Position numbers and translations under genes: made by a program. Shown here piece by piece: positions 1 through 8,621 of a DNA stretch of 64,000 nt; the stretch's first letter is position 1; each line of letters starts with the position of its first letter. The stretch comes from Pirellulaceae bacterium (GTDB lineage: Bacteria; Planctomycetota; Planctomycetia; Pirellulales; Pirellulaceae). The notes below the pieces were generated by a model, which saw nothing but the letters and a program-made list of their open reading frames with translations, made no database searches and had not been told where the DNA came from. The stretch lies in the NCBI GenBank assembly GCA_018402565.1, contig JAGYIQ010000001.1, positions 558,001 to 622,000 of the forward strand, read 5' to 3'.

Positions 1-284
1 AACGCTTGGGCGTGACAATGATTGCCTCGGACGCGGGACATCTGGTAGGATTGTTGACCGACGGCGACGTGCGACGGAGTGTCGAACGCCACCCCAACCC
101 GCTCAATGCATCCGTGGCTGACTTTATGACTGGGTCGCCACGGACCTGCGCGGAACACGACTTCGCCGCCATGGCATTATCGATTATGGAAGAACATCGT
201 GTGACCGTGCTGCCAGTTGTCAGCGAGGAGCAATTGGTCGGTATTGTCCATTTTCATGATTTGGTCCAGGCGCGTTTGGTATGA
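1..284 (+). CDS. C-terminal CBS pair of a KdsD/KpsF-type sugar-phosphate isomerase (5' truncated)
   Basis: The reading frame is open from the window edge, so only the last 94 or so residues are present. They show two CBS halves: GLLTDGDVRR ends the first and VGIVHFHDLVQARLV closes the second. This matches the end of arabinose-5-phosphate isomerase, which interconverts ribulose-5-phosphate and arabinose-5-phosphate for Kdo-type sugars. The SIS catalytic domain would lie upstream and is not seen. The stop codon overlaps the next start by four bases (ATGA), so it belongs to the polysaccharide operon. A different CBS protein of a sugar cluster, such as a CBS-nucleotidyltransferase, is possible but has its CBS domains at the other end. 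Confidence 0.75.
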   Translation, partial: RLGVTMIASDAGHLVGLLTDGDVRRSVERHPNPLNASVADFMTGSPRTCAEHDFAAMALSIMEEHRVTVLPVVSEEQLVGIVHFHDLVQARLV

Positions 285-2023
285 GCCAGCAGTTGCCGGA
301 CGAAGGAATCAAGCAACTGGAAGCGAATCCCGTGGGTACAAGCCCGAAGACCGAGCCGACAACGCCCCGTAAGTCTGTCGTCGCCATCTTGGCGGCCAAT
401 GCCAACGAGTCGTCGCTCTATCAACCCTGGCTCAACCACCCGCCAGCGGATATCGACGTACGAATCGTGCCGGACTTTGAGGTCCGTCAATCACTACCCG
501 CCGACGTCGACCTGGTGGTCACGCACAACCACTATCGCTGGGACGAACTGGCCGTCCTGCGCCAGGCGATGACGGCAGGCGATCGCGGGGTCTTGGTTTT
601 ATCCGACGGAATCTTAGAGTTTCGTAATTCCTGGCAAAATTACAACATTCCGGCTGGGAGTCTGCTGCAGCCAGCCCTGGCTCACAAGATCGCCACGATA
701 GGTCCAGCCCAATCTCGCTGGTTGGAGTCCTGGGGCAATCACGGCTGCTGTGAAACGGTCGGCCTGCCACGATTGGACACCGCGGCGGCGGCCAACGGTT
801 GGCATGCGGTCCCTGCGTCACGATCGGCTGGCGAGTCTACCGGATCCGCCCACCTTACGCTCACCGCCCCCCACCAGCCAACTCATGACACGGCCCAACC
901 GGCTTGCTTGCTGATCTGTTCCGCCCGCACGCCAGCATTCAGCGAGGCCCAATGGGCAGTAACTCTGGCCCAATTTCGCGCTTTGTCCGATTATTTGCAG
1001 AGCCATCCGCCACAGCACCAGGGACAACCCGTGAGCGTGCGTTGGCGTGTGGCCGAGCGGATCGCGGCGGAGCTGAATTTGCCCGCCGAGTCACTCAGTG
1101 ATGGCCCAATCACCGCAGCACTGGAACTGGCCTCGGCCGTGATCACCATGCCTTCCACCGTGCAGTTGGAGGCCATGCTGTATCGACGGCCCGTCGCGAC
1201 ACTGGACTTTTTCCAAGTGCCGAACTACGTCCCCGCGGCCTGGCAGATCACCGCCGCGGAGCACTTCGGGTCGATCATCCCGCAGTTGTTCGAACCATGT
1301 CCATTGCGTCAGTTCTACCAGGACAGTCTGCTGAGGGATCAACTGTGGTACCATTCTTCCGCCAGCGAACGGATGTGGACTCTGATCGCCAACATGGCTC
1401 GGATCGCCAAACGGCAACGGCAACAAGGCATACCGATCCGGTTTCCACGGCATATTTTGCCACCGGAGTCGAGCGACCTAGACCACGACTGCCTGACGGG
1501 CAGCGAGATCGATTGGCCGCGATTGCAGCCGCTCCGAGAGGCTTGGCGCCAACAGGCTCGGGCGGCCAAAGTTGACGTCTGGGAATTGACCGAAGTTGCC
1601 GCCGCCTATCAACGCGCTCAGCAATACTCCGAAGAACGCGGCATGTTACATCGCTTGGTGGAAACGCATCGGCAGACCGTGCAAACCTACGAGTACAACA
1701 TTTCACAAACGCAACAATACATGACGTTCCTACAAGAGAACGCAAATGAACTTCAGTCGCGGTGGGAAGACACCAAGCGACGCCTGGAACAACGGAATAC
1801 AGAATTTGCTGAGACCCAACAACGGGTGCTGCAGTTGGCGGCCGAAAAAAAAGCTACTCACGAGAAACTACAAGAAGCTTACGCCGATGCCAAACGCAAA
1901 CAGGATCGGGTCAATGAACTGCGGACGCACTATCAGGAGATTCGCGTGGCTTACGAGGCATTGAAGAACCAACAAGCTTCCGCCCAGCCCACCCGCCCCC
2001 CTCCCCTCCTGACAGAAGCCTGA
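281..2023 (+). CDS. Glycosyltransferase-like / capsule-synthesis-like protein with C-terminal coiled coil
   Basis: This 580-residue protein has no signal peptide or membrane segment that I can see. The central part (about residues 250-345) contains a stretch reading ITMPSTVQLEAMLYRRPVA. That pattern is typical of the nucleotide-sugar-binding half of GT-B glycosyltransferases and capsule polysaccharide synthesis proteins. The last 130 or so residues (about 440-570) are rich in Q, E, R and K with heptad spacing, a likely coiled coil. The start overlaps the upstream stop by four bases, and a sulfotransferase and two glycosyltransferases follow, so a role in building a sulfated surface glycan is inferred. 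The exact family and substrate are not recognisable. Confidence 0.6.
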   Translation: MSQQLPDEGIKQLEANPVGTSPKTEPTTPRKSVVAILAANANESSLYQPWLNHPPADIDVRIVPDFEVRQSLPADVDLVVTHNHYRWDELAVLRQAMTAGDRGVLVLSDGILEFRNSWQNYNIPAGSLLQPALAHKIATIGPAQSRWLESWGNHGCCETVGLPRLDTAAAANGWHAVPASRSAGESTGSAHLTLTAPHQPTHDTAQPACLLICSARTPAFSEAQWAVTLAQFRALSDYLQSHPPQHQGQPVSVRWRVAERIAAELNLPAESLSDGPITAALELASAVITMPSTVQLEAMLYRRPVATLDFFQVPNYVPAAWQITAAEHFGSIIPQLFEPCPLRQFYQDSLLRDQLWYHSSASERMWTLIANMARIAKRQRQQGIPIRFPRHILPPESSDLDHDCLTGSEIDWPRLQPLREAWRQQARAAKVDVWELTEVAAAYQRAQQYSEERGMLHRLVETHRQTVQTYEYNISQTQQYMTFLQENANELQSRWEDTKRRLEQRNTEFAETQQRVLQLAAEKKATHEKLQEAYADAKRKQDRVNELRTHYQEIRVAYEALKNQQASAQPTRPPPLLTEA

Positions 2024-2025
2024 TC

Positions 2026-2724
2026 GTGTTGGAATACGACCCGCGACAACCGTTGATCTTCACGCACATCCCCAAGTGTGCGGGCACCAGCATCGTGCGC
2101 GTGCTGCGGCATTGGTTTCGCGGACACTATTACCATACGTTCACGGATGATCGCCATGGCCTGCCGATGTCGCGTGTCCCGACACAGGATGCCCGCGGGG
2201 CGTGGGACCCCAACGTGCATTGCATCCACGCTCACTTCGATCATCGCCGCGGCTACGGTCTGCCGTATTTTTACCCCGAAGTGCAACAGTATGTAACGAT
2301 TTTTCGTGATCCATTCGATATCGTGGTATCGATGTATTTTTTTGCCAAAGGCAAGTCACTGGCCGGCAAGTTCTTCCACGAGGGGCGGGCGGTGGACTTC
2401 TGCCGACTGTACCCTCGACTGGAGGCCTACGTCCACGACCATCCGGTCTGGTTGTACGACCATCTGCCACAAGATCTCACACTGTTCCGCCTGCGAGAGA
2501 CACTGGAACGGAGGTTCGTTTATATCGGTATTTTCGAAGATATGGCGACCTCGCTCGATCGCCTACGCCGGAAACTGGGGAAGCCCCCCGTGGATATGCC
2601 GCAGCGGAACGTGTCGAAGTATGATGAGGAAGTGCCCGAGAGTCTGCGACAATGGTTCTACCACAACCATCCATTGTTGCACGAAGTCTATCAAGTGGCC
2701 CTCGAGACCTACCGCCAATCGTGA
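2026..2724 (+). CDS. Sulfotransferase family protein
   Basis: This 232-residue protein begins at a GTG two bases after the upstream stop. Residues 13-22 read THIPKCAGTS, the 5'-phosphosulfate-binding loop of PAPS-dependent sulfotransferases. The lysine and serine of that loop contact the phosphosulfate of PAPS. A second family feature, IFRDPFDIVVSMYFF near residues 88-103, corresponds to the 3'-phosphate-binding strand and helix. It is predicted to transfer sulfate from PAPS to a carbohydrate. Its place between glycosyltransferase genes suggests a sulfated exopolysaccharide or other surface glycan. It is cytoplasmic, with no signal peptide. Confidence 0.85.
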   Translation: MLEYDPRQPLIFTHIPKCAGTSIVRVLRHWFRGHYYHTFTDDRHGLPMSRVPTQDARGAWDPNVHCIHAHFDHRRGYGLPYFYPEVQQYVTIFRDPFDIVVSMYFFAKGKSLAGKFFHEGRAVDFCRLYPRLEAYVHDHPVWLYDHLPQDLTLFRLRETLERRFVYIGIFEDMATSLDRLRRKLGKPPVDMPQRNVSKYDEEVPESLRQWFYHNHPLLHEVYQVALETYRQS

Positions 2725-2759
2725 TTGCCGCAGAGCGTGACCATCAAGGAGTGACCGGA

Positions 2760-3890
2760 GTGAAGTTTGGCTTTTATTCGTGCATGAGCGGCATGCCCTG
2801 GGGTGGCAGTGAGGAACTCTGGTTTCGCACCGCCCATTTGCTGTTGAACCGCAAGCACGGTGCAACGGTCAACTACCGCCAATGGCCGCAACAGATCTCG
2901 CAACTGGAGCGGTTGAAGGAGCGGGGCGCAAGCTTGCACTTTCGGCCGTTTGCGCCACAGAAGAAACGCGCCTGGTGGGGGCGGACCGTCGAAGTGCCGC
3001 TGGACCCCGTCGCCGACGCGCGACAGTGGCTGCAACGCGAACGCCCGGACTATGTCCTGGTGACCCTCGGCTACCACCCCGATCGCCTGCCGGTGGCCGA
3101 TGCCTGTCGAGAATTGGGGATCCCCTACGCTGTCAATGTGCAGTGCGCCAGCGATCACGTGTTCATCAACGAAAAAGCCATGGACCAATTCCAAGCTTGG
3201 TATCGCGGAGCGGATCAAGTCCTGGTCGTGTCGCAAGAGAACTTGGAGAAACTGGAAACCAACATCGGCCTCCGTCTGACCAACGCCGCCCAGATCGACA
3301 ACCCCTCGAAGATTCAAGTCGACTCCAACTTGGGCTGGCCGCAGACAGCGACCATGACCCTAGCCTGCGTCGGACGGATTCACCTGCAGTCCAAAGGCCA
3401 AGACTTGATTGTGCGGGCCCTGTCGCGACCGGAGTGGCAATCCCGAGACTGGGCTGTCCGCTTCTACGGCAGCAATCAAGGTCACCTGCGGCAGTTGGAA
3501 GCCCTGATCGCCCGCAGTCCCACGCCCGATCGCTTCCAGATCGTCGGCTACAGCGACGTCACCGAAATCTGGCAACAGAACCAGGCCTTGATCCTGGCCT
3601 CGCGCTACGAGGGGGCGGCTCTGGTCGTGGTCGAAGCCATGCGAGCCGGTCGGGCGGTGATCGCAACGGACACGGGCCGCAATCGCGAACTGATCGATCA
3701 TGGCGTGACTGGGTTTATCGCCCCAGCCGCCACGGTCGACTTGGTCGACCAAGCCTTGGGGCTGGCGTACGAAAACAAAGGCCGCTTGCAAGCGATGGGC
3801 GAATTGGCCAAACAGCACATCGTCCAACGTTATCCGGAATCGCCTGAAAAGGACTTGGCCGATCGATTGATCGAACGAGCCACGCGATGA
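2760..3890 (+). CDS. Family 4 glycosyltransferase
   Basis: The GTG at 2760 is chosen because AAGGAG lies eight bases upstream and the protein then opens with KFGFYSCMSG, a typical first beta strand. The frame extends further upstream but would overlap the sulfotransferase gene. The 376-residue product has a C-terminal GT-B donor-binding domain. It contains SRYEGAALVVVEAMRAGRAV, the E(x7)E motif of retaining GT4 enzymes, preceded by ACVGRIHLQSKGQDLIVRAL. It should transfer a sugar from a nucleotide-sugar donor to a growing glycan. The next gene overlaps its stop by four bases, so the two are translationally coupled. Confidence 0.88.
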   Translation: MKFGFYSCMSGMPWGGSEELWFRTAHLLLNRKHGATVNYRQWPQQISQLERLKERGASLHFRPFAPQKKRAWWGRTVEVPLDPVADARQWLQRERPDYVLVTLGYHPDRLPVADACRELGIPYAVNVQCASDHVFINEKAMDQFQAWYRGADQVLVVSQENLEKLETNIGLRLTNAAQIDNPSKIQVDSNLGWPQTATMTLACVGRIHLQSKGQDLIVRALSRPEWQSRDWAVRFYGSNQGHLRQLEALIARSPTPDRFQIVGYSDVTEIWQQNQALILASRYEGAALVVVEAMRAGRAVIATDTGRNRELIDHGVTGFIAPAATVDLVDQALGLAYENKGRLQAMGELAKQHIVQRYPESPEKDLADRLIERATR

Positions 3891-4810
3891 TGCGATACAC
3901 GATCGCCATTTGCACCTACAACCGCGCGGCTCTGCTGGAGCGAACCCTGACCTCCTTGAGCCAACTGGTCGGTATCCAGTCGACCGGCATCGAGGTGATC
4001 GTGGTCGATAATCACTCGACGGACACCACCGCCCAAGTGATCGAAGCTTGGAAACCCAAGTTGCCGCTCCGCTACTGCCACGAGCCGCAACAGGGCCACT
4101 GCTTCGCCCGGAACTGCGCTGTGGCCCAGGCCCAGGGCGATGTGATTCTCTGGACCGACGATGACGTGCAACTGGATCCGAATTGGCTCAATGCCTACCG
4201 GCAAGCTATCGAGTCCGATCCCGCCGCGTCGTTCTGGGGCGGCCCCATTGAGCCCCTCTTCCTCACTCCCCCGCCACGTTGGGTCCAACAGAACTGGTCC
4301 CGATTGGCCGGCTGTTACGCCGCCCGCGACCTGGGCCTCGCACCGCGGGAACTCGACGCCGACCATCTGCCATACGGAGCCAACTTCGCGGTCCGCACGG
4401 AGGCTTGCCGACAATTTCCCTTCGACACCCAACTGGGACGCCGCGGCGCCAACCTGATGGGCGACGACGAACGCGACTTTCTCTGGCGATTGCTCCAGGC
4501 CAAACACCGTGGACGCTGGGTACCGTCAGCCAAATTGCAGCACCTGATCCCATCCAACCGGCTGACGTTACAGTATGTCCGCGATTATTTCGCCGGTCAG
4601 GCGGCCGTCCAGTGCCGCGGCGGAACGGCCCCAGCGTTCAACGCCGACCAACTCGCTCAAGCCGTCAGGCACCATTGGCTGGCTTGGCAGTTCACTCGAC
4701 TCTACGCACCCTCTCCTATCTGGTTGGACCATTGGATCAAACTGGCCATGTTTCGCCAGTGGCAAAAAGACAAGGCGGCGGAATCCGCCCTAGCGACCCC
4801 ATCGCGGTAG
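3887..4810 (+). CDS. Family 2 glycosyltransferase
   Basis: This 307-residue protein starts with YTIAICTYNRAALLERTLTS, the canonical GT-A opening. The nucleotide-sugar DxD-like motif appears as WTDDDVQL near residue 90. A later GDDERDFLWRL segment fits the acceptor-side acidic motif of inverting GT2 enzymes. No membrane helices are evident, so it probably works at the cytoplasmic face. The ATGA overlap with the upstream GT4 gene and the rest of the operon support a shared job in surface-glycan assembly. It is the last gene of the operon, since a 160-base gap with an inverted repeat follows. Confidence 0.88.
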   Translation: MMRYTIAICTYNRAALLERTLTSLSQLVGIQSTGIEVIVVDNHSTDTTAQVIEAWKPKLPLRYCHEPQQGHCFARNCAVAQAQGDVILWTDDDVQLDPNWLNAYRQAIESDPAASFWGGPIEPLFLTPPPRWVQQNWSRLAGCYAARDLGLAPRELDADHLPYGANFAVRTEACRQFPFDTQLGRRGANLMGDDERDFLWRLLQAKHRGRWVPSAKLQHLIPSNRLTLQYVRDYFAGQAAVQCRGGTAPAFNADQLAQAVRHHWLAWQFTRLYAPSPIWLDHWIKLAMFRQWQKDKAAESALATPSR

Positions 4811-4852
4811 CTCCTTTGCTATACTGGGATCTTGCCCTGTGCAACGCTCGGG

Positions 4853-4890
4853 ACTCGGACTCGAAGGTTTTTGGAGTTACGAGTCCGAGT
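4853..4890. repeat. 11-bp perfect inverted repeat downstream of the glycan operon
   Basis: ACTCGGACTCG (4853-4863) and CGAGTCCGAGT (4880-4890) are perfect reverse complements separated by 16 bases. The hairpin would sit 43 bases after the GT2 stop and 80 bases before the next start. There is no T-run after the right arm, so it is not a standard intrinsic terminator. It may be an mRNA-stabilising hairpin or an operator. GTGCAAGACG is repeated just downstream (4897-4920). Confidence 0.5.
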
Positions 4891-4970
4891 ACGGTTGTGC
4901 AAGACGATTGTGCAAGACGTTTGCTAGCCCCCCCGCCCACCTGCCTGCCTTCCCTGATTTTGGTGTCGAC

Positions 4971-7900
4971 ATGATTTTGCGTTGCTCCGTATCCACGGCT
5001 GGGCTGTTGGCAGGGGCTGCAGTCCGGCGGTCGGCCAGCCTGGTTGGTTGGTTAGTCATGGCGGCGGCATCCACAGGTTTGAGCCAACCGATCGCAACCG
5101 GGCTCGCCACCGATTCATCACCGTCGACAGCGGACACGAATTCGGCGGCGATTGGCACCAGCGATCGGCCTGGGGTGGACGTGTATTTGCAGCAGATCAA
5201 GCCGCTACTGGCAGTGCGTTGTTACGCCTGCCACGGCGGACTCAAGCAGGAGGCGGACTTGCGTTTGGACACCGTTGCCGCGCTCCACGCCGGGGGTGGT
5301 TCGGGACCCGCCGTTGTAGCGGGTGATCCCGACGCCAGCCTGATCGTGCAGCGAGTGGCCGCGCACGACTTGGACCTGCGAATGCCGCCCGAACACGAAG
5401 GCGAGGCGTTCAGTCCAGCTCAAGTCGAACAACTGCGGCAGTGGATCTTGGCCGGAGCCGCAGGGCCCAACGACGAACAACCCGAACCCGACCCGCAGAG
5501 CCATTGGTCCTTTCAGCCCTTGAACCGTCCCACTGTACCCACCCTAAATCAATCCGCTTGGGTGCAAAACCCAATCGATGCGTTTATCGCCGCGGACCAC
5601 GAACGCTTGGGGTTGGTCGCAGCCGAGCCCGCGTCACCCGGTCTGCTGTACCGCCGTTTGTCACTCAACCTCTTGGGCCTGCCGCCGACCATGGACCAGG
5701 CCTGGCGAATGCAGCAGGCGCCGGCCGAGTTCGACTATCCGGCCACCGTCGCCGCCATGCTGGACGATCCACGCCACGGCCAACGCTGGGCTCGGCATTG
5801 GATGGACATCTGGCGGTACAGCGACTGGTGGGGCCTGGGCGATGAAATGCGAAATAGCCAGAAACACATTCACCACTGGCGAGACTGGATCGTCGACAAC
5901 CTCAATGCCGATCGCTCGTATGCCGACCTGCTGCGGTTGATGTTGGCGGCCGACGAACTCACGCCGCTGGATCCAAACGACTTGCGAGCAACCGGCTTCC
6001 TGGCTCGGAATTATTATCTATTCAATCGCCATCCCTGGATGGAGGAGACCGTCGAGCATGTCGGCAAAGCGTTCCTAGGCCTAACAACCAATTGCGCGAA
6101 GTGCCACGATCACAAGTACGACCCGATCGATCATACCGAGTATTACGCACTGCGTGCGTTCTTCGAGCCGTACCACGTGCGGAAGGATATGTTGCCCGGC
6201 GAGCCTGATTTGACCAAAGATAGCTTGCCGCGAGTCTACGATGGCTGGTTGGACGCCCCCACCTATCGACTGGTCCGCGGCGATGAGAAACAGCCCGACA
6301 CCAGTCGTGTGATCGCGCCGGCAGTGCCCGATTTTCTGAAATTTGCGGATTTTCCGATCGAGTCGGTGGAACTGCCGCCAGCCGCCTGGCAGCCCGATCG
6401 GCAACCCTGGGTAGCGGACAATCACGTGCAGGTGGCCAGCCGACGTCTGGCCGAGGCCGCGGCGGCTTTGGAGGCGGCCGAGGCCCAGTTGACGAGCGCG
6501 GCGGCCCACTGGGAGCAATTCCCTGCTGCCGCTCCGCCGTCGGACGACGCGGACACTCCAGCAGACGCGCCCGCGGAGCCGGTTTGGCACGAGGACTTCC
6601 AGTCGCTGGACTCGGCTCGCTGGCAAGCGTTCGGTGGCAACTGGGAACCGCAGGCAGGACGGGTCCAACAGCAACAGGACGGTCCGCAACAGGCTGGCTT
6701 GCGTTGGCTGGGCGATCTGCCGACGGACTTTGTCGTCGCGGTCACACTGCAGATCCACGGCGGCAGCCAGTGGCGGAGCGTGGGGATTTCCTTCGATGAA
6801 ACGCAACAGGACCCGACCGCGGCCCTCACCGCCGAAGACTCGGCACAACACGTGTATCTCAGTGCCTTTGCGGGCGGTCCCAAGTTGCAGGGCTCGTACC
6901 GTCAGGGCAGCCAATGGCACTACCCGGGCGAAGCCGCGGTCTCCCAGACCGTGACCCTGGATCAAACGTACGTGCTCCGCCTGCAAGTCCGCGGTTCGCT
7001 GGTCAACGCCTATCTTGACGATCGGCTCGTGCTGGCCTGGCGGACCCCACTGGCCCGTCGTTCGGGTCATCTGCAGCTGACGACATTCGATGCCTTGGCC
7101 TCGTTCCATCGCGTGGAGATCACAGGCTTGGCGGCGGACGCCCCGATGGTCGAGGCGGCTAACCATCAACCCGATCCCGCGACTTGGGCCGGAGCTCGCT
7201 GGCAACATCAACAAGCGGTCGGACAAGTCGCCATCGCGTCGGCCAAGTGGCGTTGGGCCCAAGCCGAGCTGGAGAGCGTCCGCGCCCGCGGTGTCGCTGC
7301 GGTCGAGGAGACATCCGCAACCGAGGAGCAGCGAGCCAAGTTGCTGCAGGACGCGGTGCAACACGAGCGACTGGCGGCCGTCGCAGCGGCAGCGGTCGCC
7401 GTGGCCGAAGCCCAGTTGCCTTGGGAACTGGCCCGGCTCAACGAGGAAGCGACTGCCCCAGAGTCGCTCGAACAGGCCGTGCGTGAGGCCGAGGCCAAAT
7501 GGCAGGCCGCCCAAGAGCAGTTGAACCAACCCGTCGCCGCCTACACCCGCTTGGTGGGAGCGAGGTGGACGCCCACTCGCTTCCAGTTCTCCGGTCAGGA
7601 CGACCCCGAGGTGCCGTTCCCAGCCACCAGTACGGGGCGTCGCACGGCCCTGGCCAATTGGGTCGTTGACCGACGGAACCCGCTCACGGCACGTGTCGCC
7701 GCCAACCATGTCTGGACGCGGCACTTTGGCCAGCCGCTGGTGCCGACCGTGTTTGATTTCGGTCGCAACGGTCAACCGCCCACACACCCCGAGTTGCTGG
7801 ATTGGTTGGCCTGCGAACTGATCGATAGCGGCTGGAGCCTGAAGCACTTGCATCGCTTGATCGTCAACTCGGCGACCTATCAAATGGCGACGGAGTTGCC

Positions 7901-8612
7901 CGCCAGCGAAGTCGCTGCGAGAAATCGAGAAATCGATCCAGACAACCGCTATTATTGGCGACGTCCCACCAGCCGCATGGAATCGCAAGTCGTCCGAGAC
8001 GCGTTGTTGGAGTTGGCCGGGCAGCTGGACACCACACCGGGAGGACCCGCGATCTTGCCGTCCGAACAGCCAAAGTCCCTGCGGCGCAGCCTGTACTTTT
8101 TCCACTCGAACAACGAGCGCAACACGTTCTTGACCACCTTCGATGAAGCGGCTGTGGCCGAGTGTTACCGTCGCGAACAGAGCGTGGTGCCGCAACAATC
8201 GCTGGCGTTGGCCAACAGTCCGTTGGTGCACGAACAGTTGGCACGCATCGCCACGCGGATCGCGACACAGCTCGCAGCCGATCCCCCAGTGGCTGAAGCG
8301 AGTGAGCCGGCGGGCGAACAGGCGCGGGATCGCCAAATCGTGGAACTCAGCTACGTCGGGCTGTTGGGACGCCCCAGTACCCCGCCGGAGATGGAACGAT
8401 GTCTGGCGGCACTGCAAGCCTGGCGGACGATTGCCACGGAGGCGGAAACCCATGAAACCGCGGACGCAGTCGCGAGCGACAAGATAAGTGACGCGGCCAG
8501 CGAAACGTCAGACACAAACACCCAGGCAGCGATCGTTGGGCCGGACCCAGCCATCGTGGCTCAACTGGTTTGGGTCTTGTTGAATCATAACGATTTTATT
8601 TCCATTTATTGA
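4971..8612 (+). CDS. Secreted planctomycete cytochrome-type protein: PSCyt1, DUF1549, LamG-like domain, DUF1553
   Basis: The ATG at 4971 is preferred because it opens a signal peptide (MILRCSVSTAGLLAGAAV); an in-frame extension upstream lacks one. The product is 1213 residues. C84-x-x-C87-H88 (VRCYACHGG) is a haem-c attachment site in the PSCyt1 domain. DUF1549 (PSCyt2) follows at about 190-400, with the conserved GLTTNCAKCHDHKYDPI. A jelly-roll or LamG-like insert (about 535-720) begins at WHEDFQSLDSARW, alanine-rich helical segments follow, and DUF1553 (PSD1) closes the protein from about 880. These proteins are a planctomycete hallmark found beside DUF1501 genes, as here. They are thought to act in periplasmic or extracellular glycan degradation; the substrate is unknown. 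Confidence 0.92.
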   Translation: MILRCSVSTAGLLAGAAVRRSASLVGWLVMAAASTGLSQPIATGLATDSSPSTADTNSAAIGTSDRPGVDVYLQQIKPLLAVRCYACHGGLKQEADLRLDTVAALHAGGGSGPAVVAGDPDASLIVQRVAAHDLDLRMPPEHEGEAFSPAQVEQLRQWILAGAAGPNDEQPEPDPQSHWSFQPLNRPTVPTLNQSAWVQNPIDAFIAADHERLGLVAAEPASPGLLYRRLSLNLLGLPPTMDQAWRMQQAPAEFDYPATVAAMLDDPRHGQRWARHWMDIWRYSDWWGLGDEMRNSQKHIHHWRDWIVDNLNADRSYADLLRLMLAADELTPLDPNDLRATGFLARNYYLFNRHPWMEETVEHVGKAFLGLTTNCAKCHDHKYDPIDHTEYYALRAFFEPYHVRKDMLPGEPDLTKDSLPRVYDGWLDAPTYRLVRGDEKQPDTSRVIAPAVPDFLKFADFPIESVELPPAAWQPDRQPWVADNHVQVASRRLAEAAAALEAAEAQLTSAAAHWEQFPAAAPPSDDADTPADAPAEPVWHEDFQSLDSARWQAFGGNWEPQAGRVQQQQDGPQQAGLRWLGDLPTDFVVAVTLQIHGGSQWRSVGISFDETQQDPTAALTAEDSAQHVYLSAFAGGPKLQGSYRQGSQWHYPGEAAVSQTVTLDQTYVLRLQVRGSLVNAYLDDRLVLAWRTPLARRSGHLQLTTFDALASFHRVEITGLAADAPMVEAANHQPDPATWAGARWQHQQAVGQVAIASAKWRWAQAELESVRARGVAAVEETSATEEQRAKLLQDAVQHERLAAVAAAAVAVAEAQLPWELARLNEEATAPESLEQAVREAEAKWQAAQEQLNQPVAAYTRLVGARWTPTRFQFSGQDDPEVPFPATSTGRRTALANWVVDRRNPLTARVAANHVWTRHFGQPLVPTVFDFGRNGQPPTHPELLDWLACELIDSGWSLKHLHRLIVNSATYQMATELPASEVAARNREIDPDNRYYWRRPTSRMESQVVRDALLELAGQLDTTPGGPAILPSEQPKSLRRSLYFFHSNNERNTFLTTFDEAAVAECYRREQSVVPQQSLALANSPLVHEQLARIATRIATQLAADPPVAEASEPAGEQARDRQIVELSYVGLLGRPSTPPEMERCLAALQAWRTIATEAETHETADAVASDKISDAASETSDTNTQAAIVGPDPAIVAQLVWVLLNHNDFISIY

Positions 8613-8621
8613 GTTGAAACC

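Noticed and set aside
6081-8453. 790-codon open frame on the minus strand
   Set aside because: It lies wholly antisense to the DUF1549/DUF1553 gene, has no recognisable domain, and reads as low-complexity R/G/L-rich protein, as expected from GC-rich shadow frames.
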